Shown in pieces: positions 35,696 to 44,163 of a DNA stretch of 64,000 nucleotides. This DNA comes from Bacillota bacterium (GTDB taxonomy: Bacteria; Bacillota; UBA4882; UBA10575). The notes beneath the pieces are model-generated. The model was not told the origin of the DNA. It did not search any database and worked only from the letters and a program-made list of their open reading frames with translations. The DNA is taken from positions 1 to 64,000 of the forward strand of contig DUQR01000031.1 of the NCBI GenBank assembly GCA_012837715.1. The letters run 5' to 3'. Within the stretch, counting starts at the first letter, position 1. Every line of letters starts with the position of its first letter. A program made the translations under genes and the position numbers.

Positions 35696-35742
35696 AAAAG
35701 GGTTATGGGTTCTGATTGACAGAACTTCATAACCCTTTTCCC
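35696..35742 (+). terminator. Terminator between binding-protein and permease genes
   Basis: A 12-bp outer stem AAAAGGGTTATG/CATAACCCTTTT encloses an inner GTTCTG/CAGAAC hairpin. The T's are part of the outer arm and are followed by CCC. It should reduce read-through into the permease. Confidence 0.75.
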
Positions 35743-35909
35743 TAATCTTCGCCGAATTTCCCCTCAGAAAACATTTTCAAGCGCCTTCCGGTGGCGACCC
35801 CCGAACTTTTTGCCGAACCGAAACCATCTTTTAAGAGGATTCCGGATGCATGCTGCGAATACATTCATAATGACCAAAAAAACAGCAAACTAATAAAAGG
35901 GGTTATATT

Positions 35910-36584
35910 ATGTTTATCTTTGAATACTTTGCACCGCTTCTGAAGCAAGTGATTTTGCTGGGCACCGGAGCCTTAACCACCCTGCGGATCTTCTTCTTGA
36001 CCCTTCTTTTTTCGCTCCCTTTGGGTTTATTGATTGCCCTGGCCCGCATGGCGCCACAGAAATGGTTGAGTGCACCAGTTAAACTCTTTATTCTGATCAT
36101 GCGCGGAACCCCTTTAATTTTACAACTGATCTTTTTTTACTTTGCTCCCTCCGCTATTTTACCGGAAGGGTTGAGATTCACCCTACCCCGTTTCTCCGCA
36201 GCCGTACTCGCTTTTTCCCTTAATTATGCCGCCTATTTCGCCGAGATTTACCGCGGTGGGATTGAATCAATTCCACAAGGGCAGTACGAAGCCGCCGCTG
36301 TTCTCGGTTTTACGAAAAGCCAGACTTTCTTCCGGATCATCCTCCCCCAGGTGATTAAACGGATTTTGCCCCCCGTCAGCAATGAAGTAATCACCCTCGT
36401 CAAAGACAGTGCTTTGATCACGGTGCTTGGCATCTCCGAGCTTTTCCGGGTCGCCAGAAATGAAGCCAACCGCCTCTTTTCTACTTCCCCGCTCTTTATT
36501 GCCGGTCTTTTTTATCTCTTTATGAACTGGATCGTGACCAAACTTTTTGATGCGGCCGAGAAGAAACTGAGTTATTATAGGTAA
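35910..36584 (+). CDS. Amino-acid ABC transporter permease (HisMQ type)
   Basis: A 224-residue permease of the glutamine/histidine type. It has four to five helices, with LLIALARMAPQKW near 43, the family EIYRGGIESIPQGQYEAAAV region near 112 and the C-terminal EAA-like loop LGFTKSQTFFRIILPQVIK. It forms a homodimeric or heterodimeric channel with the ATPase encoded 72 bases downstream. A GGGGTTATATT precedes the ATG. The lack of a second permease gene suggests a homodimer. Confidence 0.93.
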   Translation: MFIFEYFAPLLKQVILLGTGALTTLRIFFLTLLFSLPLGLLIALARMAPQKWLSAPVKLFILIMRGTPLILQLIFFYFAPSAILPEGLRFTLPRFSAAVLAFSLNYAAYFAEIYRGGIESIPQGQYEAAAVLGFTKSQTFFRIILPQVIKRILPPVSNEVITLVKDSALITVLGISELFRVARNEANRLFSTSPLFIAGLFYLFMNWIVTKLFDAAEKKLSYYR

Positions 36585-36656
36585 AGGAATTGAATAGGCT
36601 ACCAAAACTCGCCAAGACAGAATTATTCAATTCCGGAAAAAGAGGAGCTGAGCACA

Positions 36657-37433
36657 ATGGAAATTCTTAAGGTGGAAAACTTATATAAAAGTTTTGTCGG
36701 CGCCGAAGACGTGGTAACCGGGGTCTCCTTTCAGATTAACGAAGGAGAGGTCGTTGCCCTCATCGGACCTTCCGGTTCGGGAAAAAGCACCCTCCTGCGT
36801 TGCCTTACTCTCCTGGAAAAGATCGACCACGGCTCCATCTTCGTCGCGGGCGAGCCCATGGTGACCACTTCGCCCTCGGGCCGGGTTACCTATGCTCCTG
36901 ACGCCGAGTTAAGAAAGATTCGCTTACGCCTGGGAATGGTCTTCCAGAATTTCAACCTTTTTCCCCACTTCTCCGTGCTCCGGAACATTACGGAAGCACC
37001 GATCCGGGTGGCGCAAATGGCGCCCGCCGAAGCGGAAACCATCGCCCGCCAGTTGTTGGCGAAAATTGGACTGACCGATAAAGCCGATGCTTACCCCTAT
37101 CAACTTTCCGGCGGTCAATGTCAGCGCGTGGCAATCGCCCGGGCTTTAGCGATGAAACCCGATATCCTTTTCTTTGACGAACCCACCTCCGCTCTTGATC
37201 CGGAGTTAACCGGTGAAGTGCTCAAAGTAATCCGGAATTTAGCCGCAGAGCAGATGACGATGATGGTGGTCACCCACGAGATGGCTTTTGCCCGTGAAGT
37301 GGCCGACCGGGTCCTCTTTATGGATAAAGGCCAAATTGTGGAAGAAGGGAGTCCTGAAACGCTCTTTGGCACACCAGCCAATGAACGGACCAGAACCTTC
37401 CTGGGTAATTACAATTTGAACTCCGGTTCATAG
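36657..37433 (+). CDS. Amino-acid ABC transporter ATPase (GlnQ type)
   Basis: A 258-residue ATPase with Walker [10 protein letters not shown] near 37, Q-loop [14 protein letters not shown], signature [15 protein letters not shown] near 145 and Walker [15 protein letters not shown]. The D and H loops follow (TMMVVTHEM). It drives the polar amino-acid importer with the two upstream products. AGAGGAGCTGAGCACA precedes the ATG. The operon ends here. I see no clear terminator in the gap before the convergent HAD gene. Confidence 0.94.
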   Translation: MEILKVENLYKSFVGAEDVVTGVSFQINEGEVVALIGPSGSGKSTLLRCLTLLEKIDHGSIFVAGEPMVTTSPSGRVTYAPDAELRKIRLRLGMVFQNFNLFPHFSVLRNITEAPIRVAQMAPAEAETIARQLLAKIGLTDKADAYPYQLSGGQCQRVAIARALAMKPDILFFDEPTSALDPELTGEVLKVIRNLAAEQMTMMVVTHEMAFAREVADRVLFMDKGQIVEEGSPETLFGTPANERTRTFLGNYNLNSGS

Positions 37434-37572
37434 TTCCTTCTTTCTGATCAATCTCCTTGCTTCCACCGCCTATGGCTTAGTGCTAGGTTTGGTGCTCCGT
37501 TTTCTTTTACGAAAAACAGCCGCTGCCAAGGAATAGCAGCGACTACTTTATCTCCAATCAGGTGTTGCCTTT

Positions 37573-38220
37573 TTATGTCAACATGGCCAGCAGCTCTGGG
37601 ACCGTGTGCGCAAAGTAGGTCGGACCCGCTGCTTCAAGCTCGGCCCGCTCACCGTAACCAAAAGTGACCGCAATCGCGGCGATCCCGTTGGCCCGGGCCC
37701 CTTCAATATCAAACTTCCGGTCCCCCACCATCACCGTCTTTTCTTTTTCCGGCGGGAGCAAAGCAAGGGCGGCGGCGATTACTTCAGCCTTATTGGTCCG
37801 TCGTCCGTCCAGGTAACTACCGATCACCAATTTGTCGGCAAAGTAGCGGTCAATCTGGAAATGGGCGAGAACTTGCCGCGCGAAGGCGGTCGGTTTCGAA
37901 GTGGCCAAGACCAGCTTCTTCCCTCGTTCATCCAAGGTCTTTAGTAACTGGGGAATACCAGGGTAAACCTGGTTTTCAATGATCCCACTGGTCCGGTAAT
38001 ATTCCCGGTAGTACTCCACTGCTTCTCTGGCTTGTTCCTCGGTAAACCCGTAATACTCCATAAAAGAATCAATGAGCGGCGGACCAATAAACCGGCGCAG
38101 AAATTCGGGGTCGCCATCGAGCCCGTATTGGTGTAATGCATAACGCACTGAATTGATAATCCCGACGCCCGGATCGGTTAGTGTTCCGTCTAAATCAAAA
38201 AGGATGTATTGATATGACAC
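37573..38220 (-). CDS. HAD-family phosphatase, PGP/PpaX-like
   Basis: A 215-residue HAD hydrolase with motif I FDLDGTLTDP (nucleophile Asp10-like), a helical cap (about 20-85), motif II ATSKPT, motif III Lys region and motif IV MVGDRKFDIEGARANGI. It belongs to the phosphoglycolate phosphatase/PpaX/YcjU group, which dephosphorylates small sugars or pyrophosphate. The substrate cannot be fixed. The GTG 38220 start is favoured by GGAGTGATTAAG. The frame is open 35 codons further, but that peptide is basic and not domain-like. Confidence 0.82.
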   Translation of the reverse strand: MSYQYILFDLDGTLTDPGVGIINSVRYALHQYGLDGDPEFLRRFIGPPLIDSFMEYYGFTEEQAREAVEYYREYYRTSGIIENQVYPGIPQLLKTLDERGKKLVLATSKPTAFARQVLAHFQIDRYFADKLVIGSYLDGRRTNKAEVIAAALALLPPEKEKTVMVGDRKFDIEGARANGIAAIAVTFGYGERAELEAAGPTYFAHTVPELLAMLT

Positions 38221-38412
38221 CTTAATCACTCCATGTTCTAATCTGCCCTGGCGCCTCCCTCGTTCACCCCAGGATCGCCGATCTCGACTTGTCTCCCCGC
38301 TATCATCTCCCAAACGAAAGATCATAACTCCAGACCACCATAACCGATTATTACTTCGCTTTTCTCCCTCCCATTCCTTTTCTCTTCCTGACCGCTTTTC
38401 CGGAGAGATCTT

Positions 38413-38447
38413 AAAAAGGCCGTCACCTAAACAAGTGACGACCTTTT
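38413..38447 (-). terminator. Intrinsic terminator of the sugar ABC operon
   Basis: A stem of AAAGGTCGTCAC paired with GTGACGGCCTTT (one mismatch) and a T-run lies 56 bases past the malG-type stop. Confidence 0.7.
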
Positions 38448-38502
38448 CTCCGTTTTATCCGCGTTCGAATCCTCCACTAAACAGGATCCGTCTTTTTATA
38501 AG

Positions 38503-39378
38503 TTAGGCTTTCAAAGCACCAGCCAAAGTTCCCTGAATAATCCAACGATGGCCAATAATGTACAAGATAAGGGTCGGAGCCGAAGCGATGATCAGTGCCG
38601 CAGAATATCTTGGCATCCGATCAACTCCATAGGCATTAAGGAATTGGGCGACCCGCAATTGCATGGTGAAGAGCTTCTGATTATTCAGCAAAATTAGACC
38701 GAGCAAATAATCGTTCCAAGAGCCCATGAAAACCATTAAAATCGCTAATACCGTAGCCGGTCGCGCTAAGGGGAGCATTACCCGGAAGAAAGTAGCAAAA
38801 TGGCCAGCACCATCAATCCGGGCCGCCTCCGCCAATTCTCCAGGGAGACTCGTGAAAAAGGAACGATAAATGATGGTCCAAAAGGGGATTCCAAAAGCGG
38901 TCATCGGTAAAAACAAGCTAGGCAGGGTGTCACTGATCCCAAGACTCCCAACCAACTGATACAGGGGAATCAGACACATCTGCACCGGCACAAAATAACC
39001 GGCCATTACCAGATAGAAAACGACCTCCGTAACCCGATTCCGGTAACGGGCGAAAATATAACCCGCCATGGCAGCTGAAGGCACCGTACAAGCGACCGCG
39101 CCCAGACAAACATAGAGCGTATTAAGGAGACCCCTCCCGATATCAATGGCCACCCAGGCTTCCTTAAAATTATCCCAGTGAATTTGTTTCGGTAAAGTCC
39201 AGGGATTATAAGCAAATTCCAATTGGGTTTTAAAGACAGAAAACCAGGGGATCAGCAACGGGAAAACAACCGCGCAAGCCAAGATGATCAGGATAAAGGT
39301 GATTATTATGGAAGGAAGTTTGGCCCCAAACCCGGGCCGACCAATACTATGCCGAACAACTGTAGATTGCGCTTTCAC
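38503..39378 (-). CDS. Carbohydrate ABC transporter permease (MalG family)
   Basis: A 291-residue permease with six helices. The EAA loop is AEAARIDGAGHFATFFRVML near 190. This fits the second membrane subunit of CUT1 sugar importers. It overlaps the MalF-type gene by four bases (translational coupling). No ATPase gene is in the window, so it probably shares a common MsiK/UgpC-like ATPase, as in many Firmicutes. The sugar is unknown. Confidence 0.92.
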   Translation of the reverse strand: MKAQSTVVRHSIGRPGFGAKLPSIIITFILIILACAVVFPLLIPWFSVFKTQLEFAYNPWTLPKQIHWDNFKEAWVAIDIGRGLLNTLYVCLGAVACTVPSAAMAGYIFARYRNRVTEVVFYLVMAGYFVPVQMCLIPLYQLVGSLGISDTLPSLFLPMTAFGIPFWTIIYRSFFTSLPGELAEAARIDGAGHFATFFRVMLPLARPATVLAILMVFMGSWNDYLLGLILLNNQKLFTMQLRVAQFLNAYGVDRMPRYSAALIIASAPTLILYIIGHRWIIQGTLAGALKA

Positions 39379-40313
39379 ACGAATTCACCCTTCCTTTTTT
39401 GCATGGTAAAGAGCGTCACGGCAAAGAAGAGCGAGAGCAGGAAGATGACCACACCAATCGCCGCGGCCCGGCCATACTGCCAATTGACAAATCCTTGTTG
39501 ATACAGGTGGATAACAAGGGTGGTCGTGGCGTATCCTGGTCCCCCGTTGGTCAACAAGTAGGGAAGATCGAAAAATTTCAAACTGCCGACGATACTCGTC
39601 ACCGCAATAATCAGTATCGGGTAAGAAACCATGGGTAAAGCAATATGGCGGGCATACTGCCAACGGTTGGCGCCGTCCAACATGGAGGCTTCCTTAATTT
39701 CTACCGGTATCTGTTCGATATTAGCCATTAAGTAAACAATGTTAAATCCGGTATAAGCCCATGTCGCCACGGCAAAAATCGACCAAAAGGCCAGCTTGAC
39801 ATCGCCTAAAAAGTCAATATTCGCCAGCCACTGCCAATTTAGGGTCTCAGATAAAGTGGCCACCACACCGTAACGAGGAGCAAAAATCAACCGTCCAAGC
39901 ATTGCCGTAATCGCCGACGGCATAACGCTAGCCAGATAATAAACTACCCGTAAGGGGCCAGTAATCCGGTTGCGGTAGGTAATTAGCGAAAAGGCGATAA
40001 AGAAAGCCAGGGGAATTTGGATTACCACACTCCAAAAGGCCAAACGTAATACATTGAACAAAGCAGTTATAAACTTTTGATCAGCCAGTAAACGGCTGTA
40101 GTTTTGCAAACCGATATATGCAGGTTGCCCTAAACCGGTATACCGCATTAAGGAAAGGCGGAAAGTTTCCTCAATCGGATAAAACATAAAGACTAAGAGG
40201 AAAGCCGCTGCCGGGAGAAGAAAGAGCACCTGGAAAATGATGCTGCTCACGTCCCGCTTTTTTTTCTTTTCTTGTTGAGCGCCCATTTTCATAGGGGAAA
40301 GATTATTGATCAT
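39375..40313 (-). CDS. Carbohydrate ABC transporter permease (MalF family)
   Basis: A 312-residue permease with six helices and the EAA loop IKEASMLDGANRWQYARHIA near 205. This fits the first membrane subunit of CUT1 sugar importers. The N-terminus is a charged cytoplasmic stretch of about 20 residues. GGAGGTGGCTGGGC precedes the ATG. A terminator lies upstream between it and the binding-protein gene. Confidence 0.92.
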   Translation of the reverse strand: MINNLSPMKMGAQQEKKKKRDVSSIIFQVLFLLPAAAFLLVFMFYPIEETFRLSLMRYTGLGQPAYIGLQNYSRLLADQKFITALFNVLRLAFWSVVIQIPLAFFIAFSLITYRNRITGPLRVVYYLASVMPSAITAMLGRLIFAPRYGVVATLSETLNWQWLANIDFLGDVKLAFWSIFAVATWAYTGFNIVYLMANIEQIPVEIKEASMLDGANRWQYARHIALPMVSYPILIIAVTSIVGSLKFFDLPYLLTNGGPGYATTTLVIHLYQQGFVNWQYGRAAAIGVVIFLLSLFFAVTLFTMQKRKGEFV

Positions 40314-40694
40314 GCCCAGCCACCTCCATTTTTCATCAGCATTTTAGGAATTGCATAATTATTTGACAACACCGAAGGCCTTTGCATGTTGGTTAGATCA
40401 ATCCACCCGGCTTCATTTTTAACACATCTGATCCACAAGGCAGCCGGCACTAAAGACAAAATAATGATTGGCTAGGAATTAGAGAAAACTACCCTTTGGT
40501 AACTTCGTAAGGCCACCTTACTATGGAAAGTAACCCCAAATACTTAAGATGCTTAATTTCTGGGTTTGGGAGACCACCCATATTCTTAAATCTTTCCAGA
40601 AACTGCAGGCCCCCAAAAGGAAAAAGGCAGGGGCGGATGTTTCGACGCCCCCGCCGGCTCAATCAGTCATCCTTGAATTAGGCTTGTTACTAGC
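40314..40694. other. Gap between sugar permease and binding-protein genes
   Basis: About 380 bases. The part near the binding-protein gene holds its terminator (40616-40655). The rest (40314-40600) is AT-rich with no ORF or hairpin of note. It may carry a second promoter for the permeases, but I cannot point to one. Confidence 0.4.
40616..40655 (-). terminator. Terminator between binding-protein and permease genes
   Basis: A GGC-GGGGCG/CGCCCC-GCC stem is followed on the minus strand by TTTTTCCTTTT, 39 bases past the binding-protein stop. Confidence 0.85.
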
Positions 40695-41957
40695 TTATTT
40701 TGCTGGCCCTAAGTTCTCTTCGACCAATTCCTCAAACGCAGTCAATGCCTTCTTGACATCGGTATCCACGATGAAGAAGCTTTGGATTGTATCGTTCAAA
40801 GGTGTGGTTACCATCGGCGGTAAATCCTGATCCCACCAGAACTGGATCTCCTTCGCCTGACCGAAGACGGCAGCAGCCATTTCGGTTAAGCGGGAAGGCG
40901 CCGGAACACCAGGCACAGAACAGATCCGGCCGGGTTCTGCGGAACAAGCTTCAACACTCATGGCGTACTTCATAAACCGAACGACCGCATCTTTCTTATC
41001 CTTCGCAGCGATGGTCGCGGCAAAACCGATGTCGGTTTGTCCCATGATATCGGAGGCTTTCCCTTTTCCGCCCGGTAATTCGGGGAAGGCGGCAAAAGCG
41101 ATTGGTTGATCTGTCAATGTGGGGTCGGAATACTGGGCGCACATCCAGGAACCGGTTACGTGCATCGCCGCTTTTCCAACGTACATGGATTGTTGGGCAT
41201 CACCATAGGCTTCTCCTAACGGAGTGCGACCGAAGTACCCTTTCTTCACCCAATCTTGATATAATTGGGCAGCTTTGACAAAGGGTTCAGTATCAAAACG
41301 ACCGGCCCGGGCCTGAGCGTTATTAAACGCCTCAACCCCACCATAACGGTCAACTAGATACATATACATAGCCAAGGCAGGCCATTTATCCCGCACGCCG
41401 CAAGCGAAAGGTTGAATTCCTTTTGCCAACAGTGTATCGGCAATCTTCTCCATCTCAGCGATGGTCTTCGGCGGAGTTAGACCGTTTTCTTCAAAAATTC
41501 TTTCGTTATAGAAAATACCAGCAATCGCGAAGAACGGAGCAACCCCGTAAATCTTACCCTTCCAGGTCATTGCCGACTGGGCGGCAACGCTCCCCGGAAC
41601 ATCTTTTAATTCTTTCGTCAAGTCCAGTAAACGACCGGCATCGGCGTATCCACCCATCACGGAACCGCCCCAGCTTTGGAAGATATCCGGGAGATCCCGT
41701 CCGGAAGCCATAACGACTTTGGTCTTATCCATCAATCCCGGATCACCAAGCGCAATATACTCCAGTTCAATATCGGGATTTTTGGCCTGGAAACCTTCGA
41801 GCAACGCCTTTATGTAGGCATGAGACGGGTCATCATCGGGTAAATCCCGTCCCCACACAGTAAGTTTTACCTTACTGGCAGCAGCGGTTGATAACAGTCC
41901 GACACAGAGAGCCAACACCAAGAGCATCGCAACAAAAAGCTTTTTGTTTTTAAACAC
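40695..41957 (-). CDS. CUT1-type carbohydrate solute-binding protein
   Basis: A 420-residue family 1 extracellular binding protein. The signal peptide ends near AAAS (residue 24), and its only Cys is inside the hydrophobic core, not in a lipobox. It has the usual CUT1 features: KLTVWGRDLPDDDP at the start of the mature protein and a conserved WGGSVMGGYADAGRLLDLT near 100. It captures an oligosaccharide or sugar for the two permeases. GTG 41957 is chosen because AAGGGGGT precedes it. The operator-like palindrome at 42111-42130 lies upstream. Confidence 0.9.
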   Translation of the reverse strand: MFKNKKLFVAMLLVLALCVGLLSTAAASKVKLTVWGRDLPDDDPSHAYIKALLEGFQAKNPDIELEYIALGDPGLMDKTKVVMASGRDLPDIFQSWGGSVMGGYADAGRLLDLTKELKDVPGSVAAQSAMTWKGKIYGVAPFFAIAGIFYNERIFEENGLTPPKTIAEMEKIADTLLAKGIQPFACGVRDKWPALAMYMYLVDRYGGVEAFNNAQARAGRFDTEPFVKAAQLYQDWVKKGYFGRTPLGEAYGDAQQSMYVGKAAMHVTGSWMCAQYSDPTLTDQPIAFAAFPELPGGKGKASDIMGQTDIGFAATIAAKDKKDAVVRFMKYAMSVEACSAEPGRICSVPGVPAPSRLTEMAAAVFGQAKEIQFWWDQDLPPMVTTPLNDTIQSFFIVDTDVKKALTAFEELVEENLGPAK

Positions 41958-42110
41958 TAAAATACCCCCTTCTTCGTTATCCAAAATCTACCTGTCTCTT
42001 GGTCGCGGATGATACGACCATCTTCCGAATGAAAATCCCTACCCTCCCTGTGACCACCTCCTTAGCATCACATTGTCAATTTCTAGCCCTGGTAATTATT
42101 GGGATTGACC

Positions 42111-42130
42111 CTTCACAAACGTTTGTGAAG
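42111..42130. promoter_or_regulatory. 20-base perfect palindrome, LacI-family type operator
   Basis: CTTCACAAACGTTTGTGAAG is a perfect inverted repeat centred on CG, the shape used by LacI/CcpA-type repressors. It lies 154 bases upstream of the sugar binding-protein gene, which it probably controls. No LacI-type regulator gene is in the window. Confidence 0.6.
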
Positions 42131-42393
42131 TTAACTAAATAAAATAATGCTTTTTTTCAACGTGTTTGGGCCAAACCATTGCCGGTAAACTGTTCCTTTT
42201 GCTTATACCACATTTTGAAAATCATTTTCCGAATCTCCATTCCTCGAATGAGCTTTGATTTCCCAACCAATAATCCTTTGTTTTTTATTCTTCGCCATTC
42301 CTATTTAATATCCTTTTTTCGTTTAAGCATTTTTTGTTTTTTTTAACCCTATTTTAATTTTCCCAGTTAAAGACGGGGTTTCCCTTGACCGGT

Positions 42394-42434
42394 GAGCTAA
42401 AAAAAAGCGATTGGTTTAAACCCAATCGCTTTTT
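42394..42434 (-). terminator. Terminator of the MerR/TipA-like gene
   Basis: A stem of AAAAAGCGATTGG and its complement with loop TTTAAAC is followed by eight T on the minus strand, 40 bases past the gene. It can also act on the other strand. Confidence 0.85.
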
Positions 42435-42474
42435 CAGCTTTGGTAAATATTGCATAATGCAGTGTTTAACTTAA

Positions 42475-43242
42475 TCATTTCATCGTCCCGGTGTAAATTA
42501 GGATGGCATCCCTTAAAAACTCTGCCGCTCCCGTCCGAACCTGAGCGTCATAGTAAGCCGTAAAGCGGGGATCATCCACATACATCCGGGCCAGTCCGGC
42601 ATGGGCTTTTTGATCATAGTGCTTCCAAGTAAAGTTCAACCACCGCCGATGTAAATCGGCCGTCTTCTGAGCCAAGGCACTGGCCGGGTCCCCGGTCGCC
42701 ATCGCGGCTTTCAAGGTTTCCAGAACCGCCTCCCCCAACTGTTGCCACTCTTCATATTGCTCGGCCGTCATGTTTTTGAGCATTGCGTTGGCCTGATCGA
42801 TGGTTTCATCACCGTATTGCGCCCGGATTTCCGCTCCGTACTTCTCCTCATTCTGTACGATCATTTTTTGTTTGAAGGCTTCAAACTTCTCTTCATCTGT
42901 CATCGTTATTTTTCCCTCCTTTGAAGCAATCGTCTTTTCCACATTGGCGATTAAAAGATCGACCTGTCGTCTTTTCGCCAGCAGCTTGGTCCGGTGCTCT
43001 TTTAAGGTCGCCAGCTCGTCAAAGGACGGTGCGGAGATGAGCTGTTTAATCTGCTTTAATTCTACGCCAAGTTCACGGTAGAAAAGGATCTGTTGCAGCC
43101 GATCTACTTCCGCCTGTCCATATAGGCGGTAGCCGGCGGCGCTGACCTGCGCGGGCTTTAAAAGATCGATCTCATCGTAATAGCGAATCGTACGCGGGCT
43201 GATTCCAGCTAACCGTGCTAATTCCCGCACCGTATAGCCCAA
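42475..43242 (-). CDS. MerR-family activator with TipAS drug-recognition domain
   Basis: A 255-residue regulator. The N-terminal MerR winged helix (YTVRELARLAGISPRTIRYY then LKPAQVSAAGYRLY) is followed by a dimerisation helix (about 80-115). The C-terminal TipAS domain spans about 120-255, with WQQLGEAVLETLKAAMATGD and HRRWLNFTW as its conserved segments. TipAS proteins bind thiopeptide-like or other drugs and activate their own promoter. The start at TTG 43242 is preferred because AGGAGGTGAG lies just before it. An earlier GTG overlaps that site. It is autoregulated by the operator described next. Confidence 0.88.
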   Translation of the reverse strand: MGYTVRELARLAGISPRTIRYYDEIDLLKPAQVSAAGYRLYGQAEVDRLQQILFYRELGVELKQIKQLISAPSFDELATLKEHRTKLLAKRRQVDLLIANVEKTIASKEGKITMTDEEKFEAFKQKMIVQNEEKYGAEIRAQYGDETIDQANAMLKNMTAEQYEEWQQLGEAVLETLKAAMATGDPASALAQKTADLHRRWLNFTWKHYDQKAHAGLARMYVDDPRFTAYYDAQVRTGAAEFLRDAILIYTGTMK

Positions 43243-43265
43243 CTTCCTCACCTCCTGATAAACTC

Positions 43266-43296
43266 ACTATACACCTTTACGTTACGTCAAGGTCAA
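43266..43296 (-). promoter_or_regulatory. MerR-type promoter with 19-base spacer and dyad operator
   Basis: On the minus strand TTGACC (43291-43296) and TATAGT (43266-43271) are separated by exactly 19 bases. A near-perfect inverted repeat of 19 bases (43274-43292, CCTTGACGTAACGTAAAGG) fills the spacer. MerR-family activators use this long spacer and dyad to twist promoter DNA. It lies directly before the MerR/TipA gene, so autoregulation is expected. Confidence 0.8.
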
Positions 43297-43311
43297 GAGG
43301 TTTTTAACGTC

Positions 43312-44004
43312 TTATTCGACCATCCGCTTTAAAGCTTGCACATCGCTAATCTTCACCGAGGCACCGTGAAAATCAATGAGTCCTTCCGCTTTCATCTTGC
43401 CCATCTCCCGGGAGAGTGAGGGCCGGGCCACATTCAAAAAATCCGCCATCTCATTGCGGTTAAAGGGTAACATGAAAGTCGTCGCACCTGCTTGCTTTGC
43501 TTGCTCCAGCAAAAAAGTGGCGATTTTCCCCCGTAGACTCTTTATGGATAGTTGCTCCACCTTTCGATTTAAGGACATGGCTTTTTCCGAAACAATCCGC
43601 AGCATATTCGTGATCAACCGACGGTGGCTCGGACACTGCCGTGCACAGTTCCCTACAATTTTTTCGGGCGGTAGGAAAAAGACCTCCGTCTCCTGCTGGG
43701 CAATGACCGTCGCCGGCCATACTTTTAACCCGGAAAAGGCCGCCATCTCAGCAAAAAGATCCCCGGCGTGTATCGAGGAGATGATCACCCGGTTCCCGGC
43801 CACATTCTCCTTGGTCACAATCGCCTGTCCGACTAAAACCACTCCAACGCCTAAGAATTTTTCCCCGGCTCTCGTCACATATTCATTCTTCCGATAACGC
43901 CGGACCACCGGTTGGAGGCAGGCCAACATGATCCGAAGTTCGTCGGGCTCAATCCCGGTAAACAAGGGACAATGGGTTAATTGCTCTTTCCATTTGACAA
44001 ACAT
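43312..44004 (-). CDS. Crp/Fnr-family regulator, HcpR-like
   Basis: A 230-residue regulator with a cyclic-nucleotide-type beta-roll (about 10-120), a long C-helix and a HTH_Crp domain near 165-215 (EMADFLNVARPSLSREMGKM). It lacks the four-Cys cluster motif of Fnr. It is divergent from the ferredoxin-hcp genes, an arrangement typical of HcpR, which controls hcp in nitrosative stress. The GGTAACCATGGTTACC palindrome sits in the shared control region. ATG 44004 is chosen over 44031, which lies in that palindrome. AAGGTGGG precedes it. Confidence 0.8.
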   Translation of the reverse strand: MFVKWKEQLTHCPLFTGIEPDELRIMLACLQPVVRRYRKNEYVTRAGEKFLGVGVVLVGQAIVTKENVAGNRVIISSIHAGDLFAEMAAFSGLKVWPATVIAQQETEVFFLPPEKIVGNCARQCPSHRRLITNMLRIVSEKAMSLNRKVEQLSIKSLRGKIATFLLEQAKQAGATTFMLPFNRNEMADFLNVARPSLSREMGKMKAEGLIDFHGASVKISDVQALKRMVE

Positions 44005-44022
44005 TCCTGCACCCACCTTTTT

Positions 44023-44038
44023 GGTAACCATGGTTACC
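44023..44038. promoter_or_regulatory. 16-base palindrome in the crp-hcp control region
   Basis: GGTAACCATGGTTACC is perfectly symmetric and lies 19 bases upstream of the regulator start and 126 bases before the ferredoxin gene. It is a candidate HcpR operator. A related GTAACCTTGGTTAC is preserved in the relic locus at 54764-54777. Confidence 0.65.
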
Positions 44039-44163
44039 GCGCATTTGCCCTCATTTTATTACAATAAACTCAACAGCGCAAGAAGTGCGTAAAGCAATAA
44101 ATACTGCTTGCTACTGCCCAGTATTTTACTGGAAATAAATTCGAGCCAAGAAGGGGGATTAAA

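Larger units (their letters stand above)
41958..42474. other. Gap upstream of the sugar ABC operon
   Basis: About 520 bases. It contains the sugar-type palindrome at 42111-42130 and, further on, the terminator of the MerR gene. The 42150-42390 part is AT-rich, with long T runs and no ORF. I cannot place the promoter with certainty. Confidence 0.45.
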
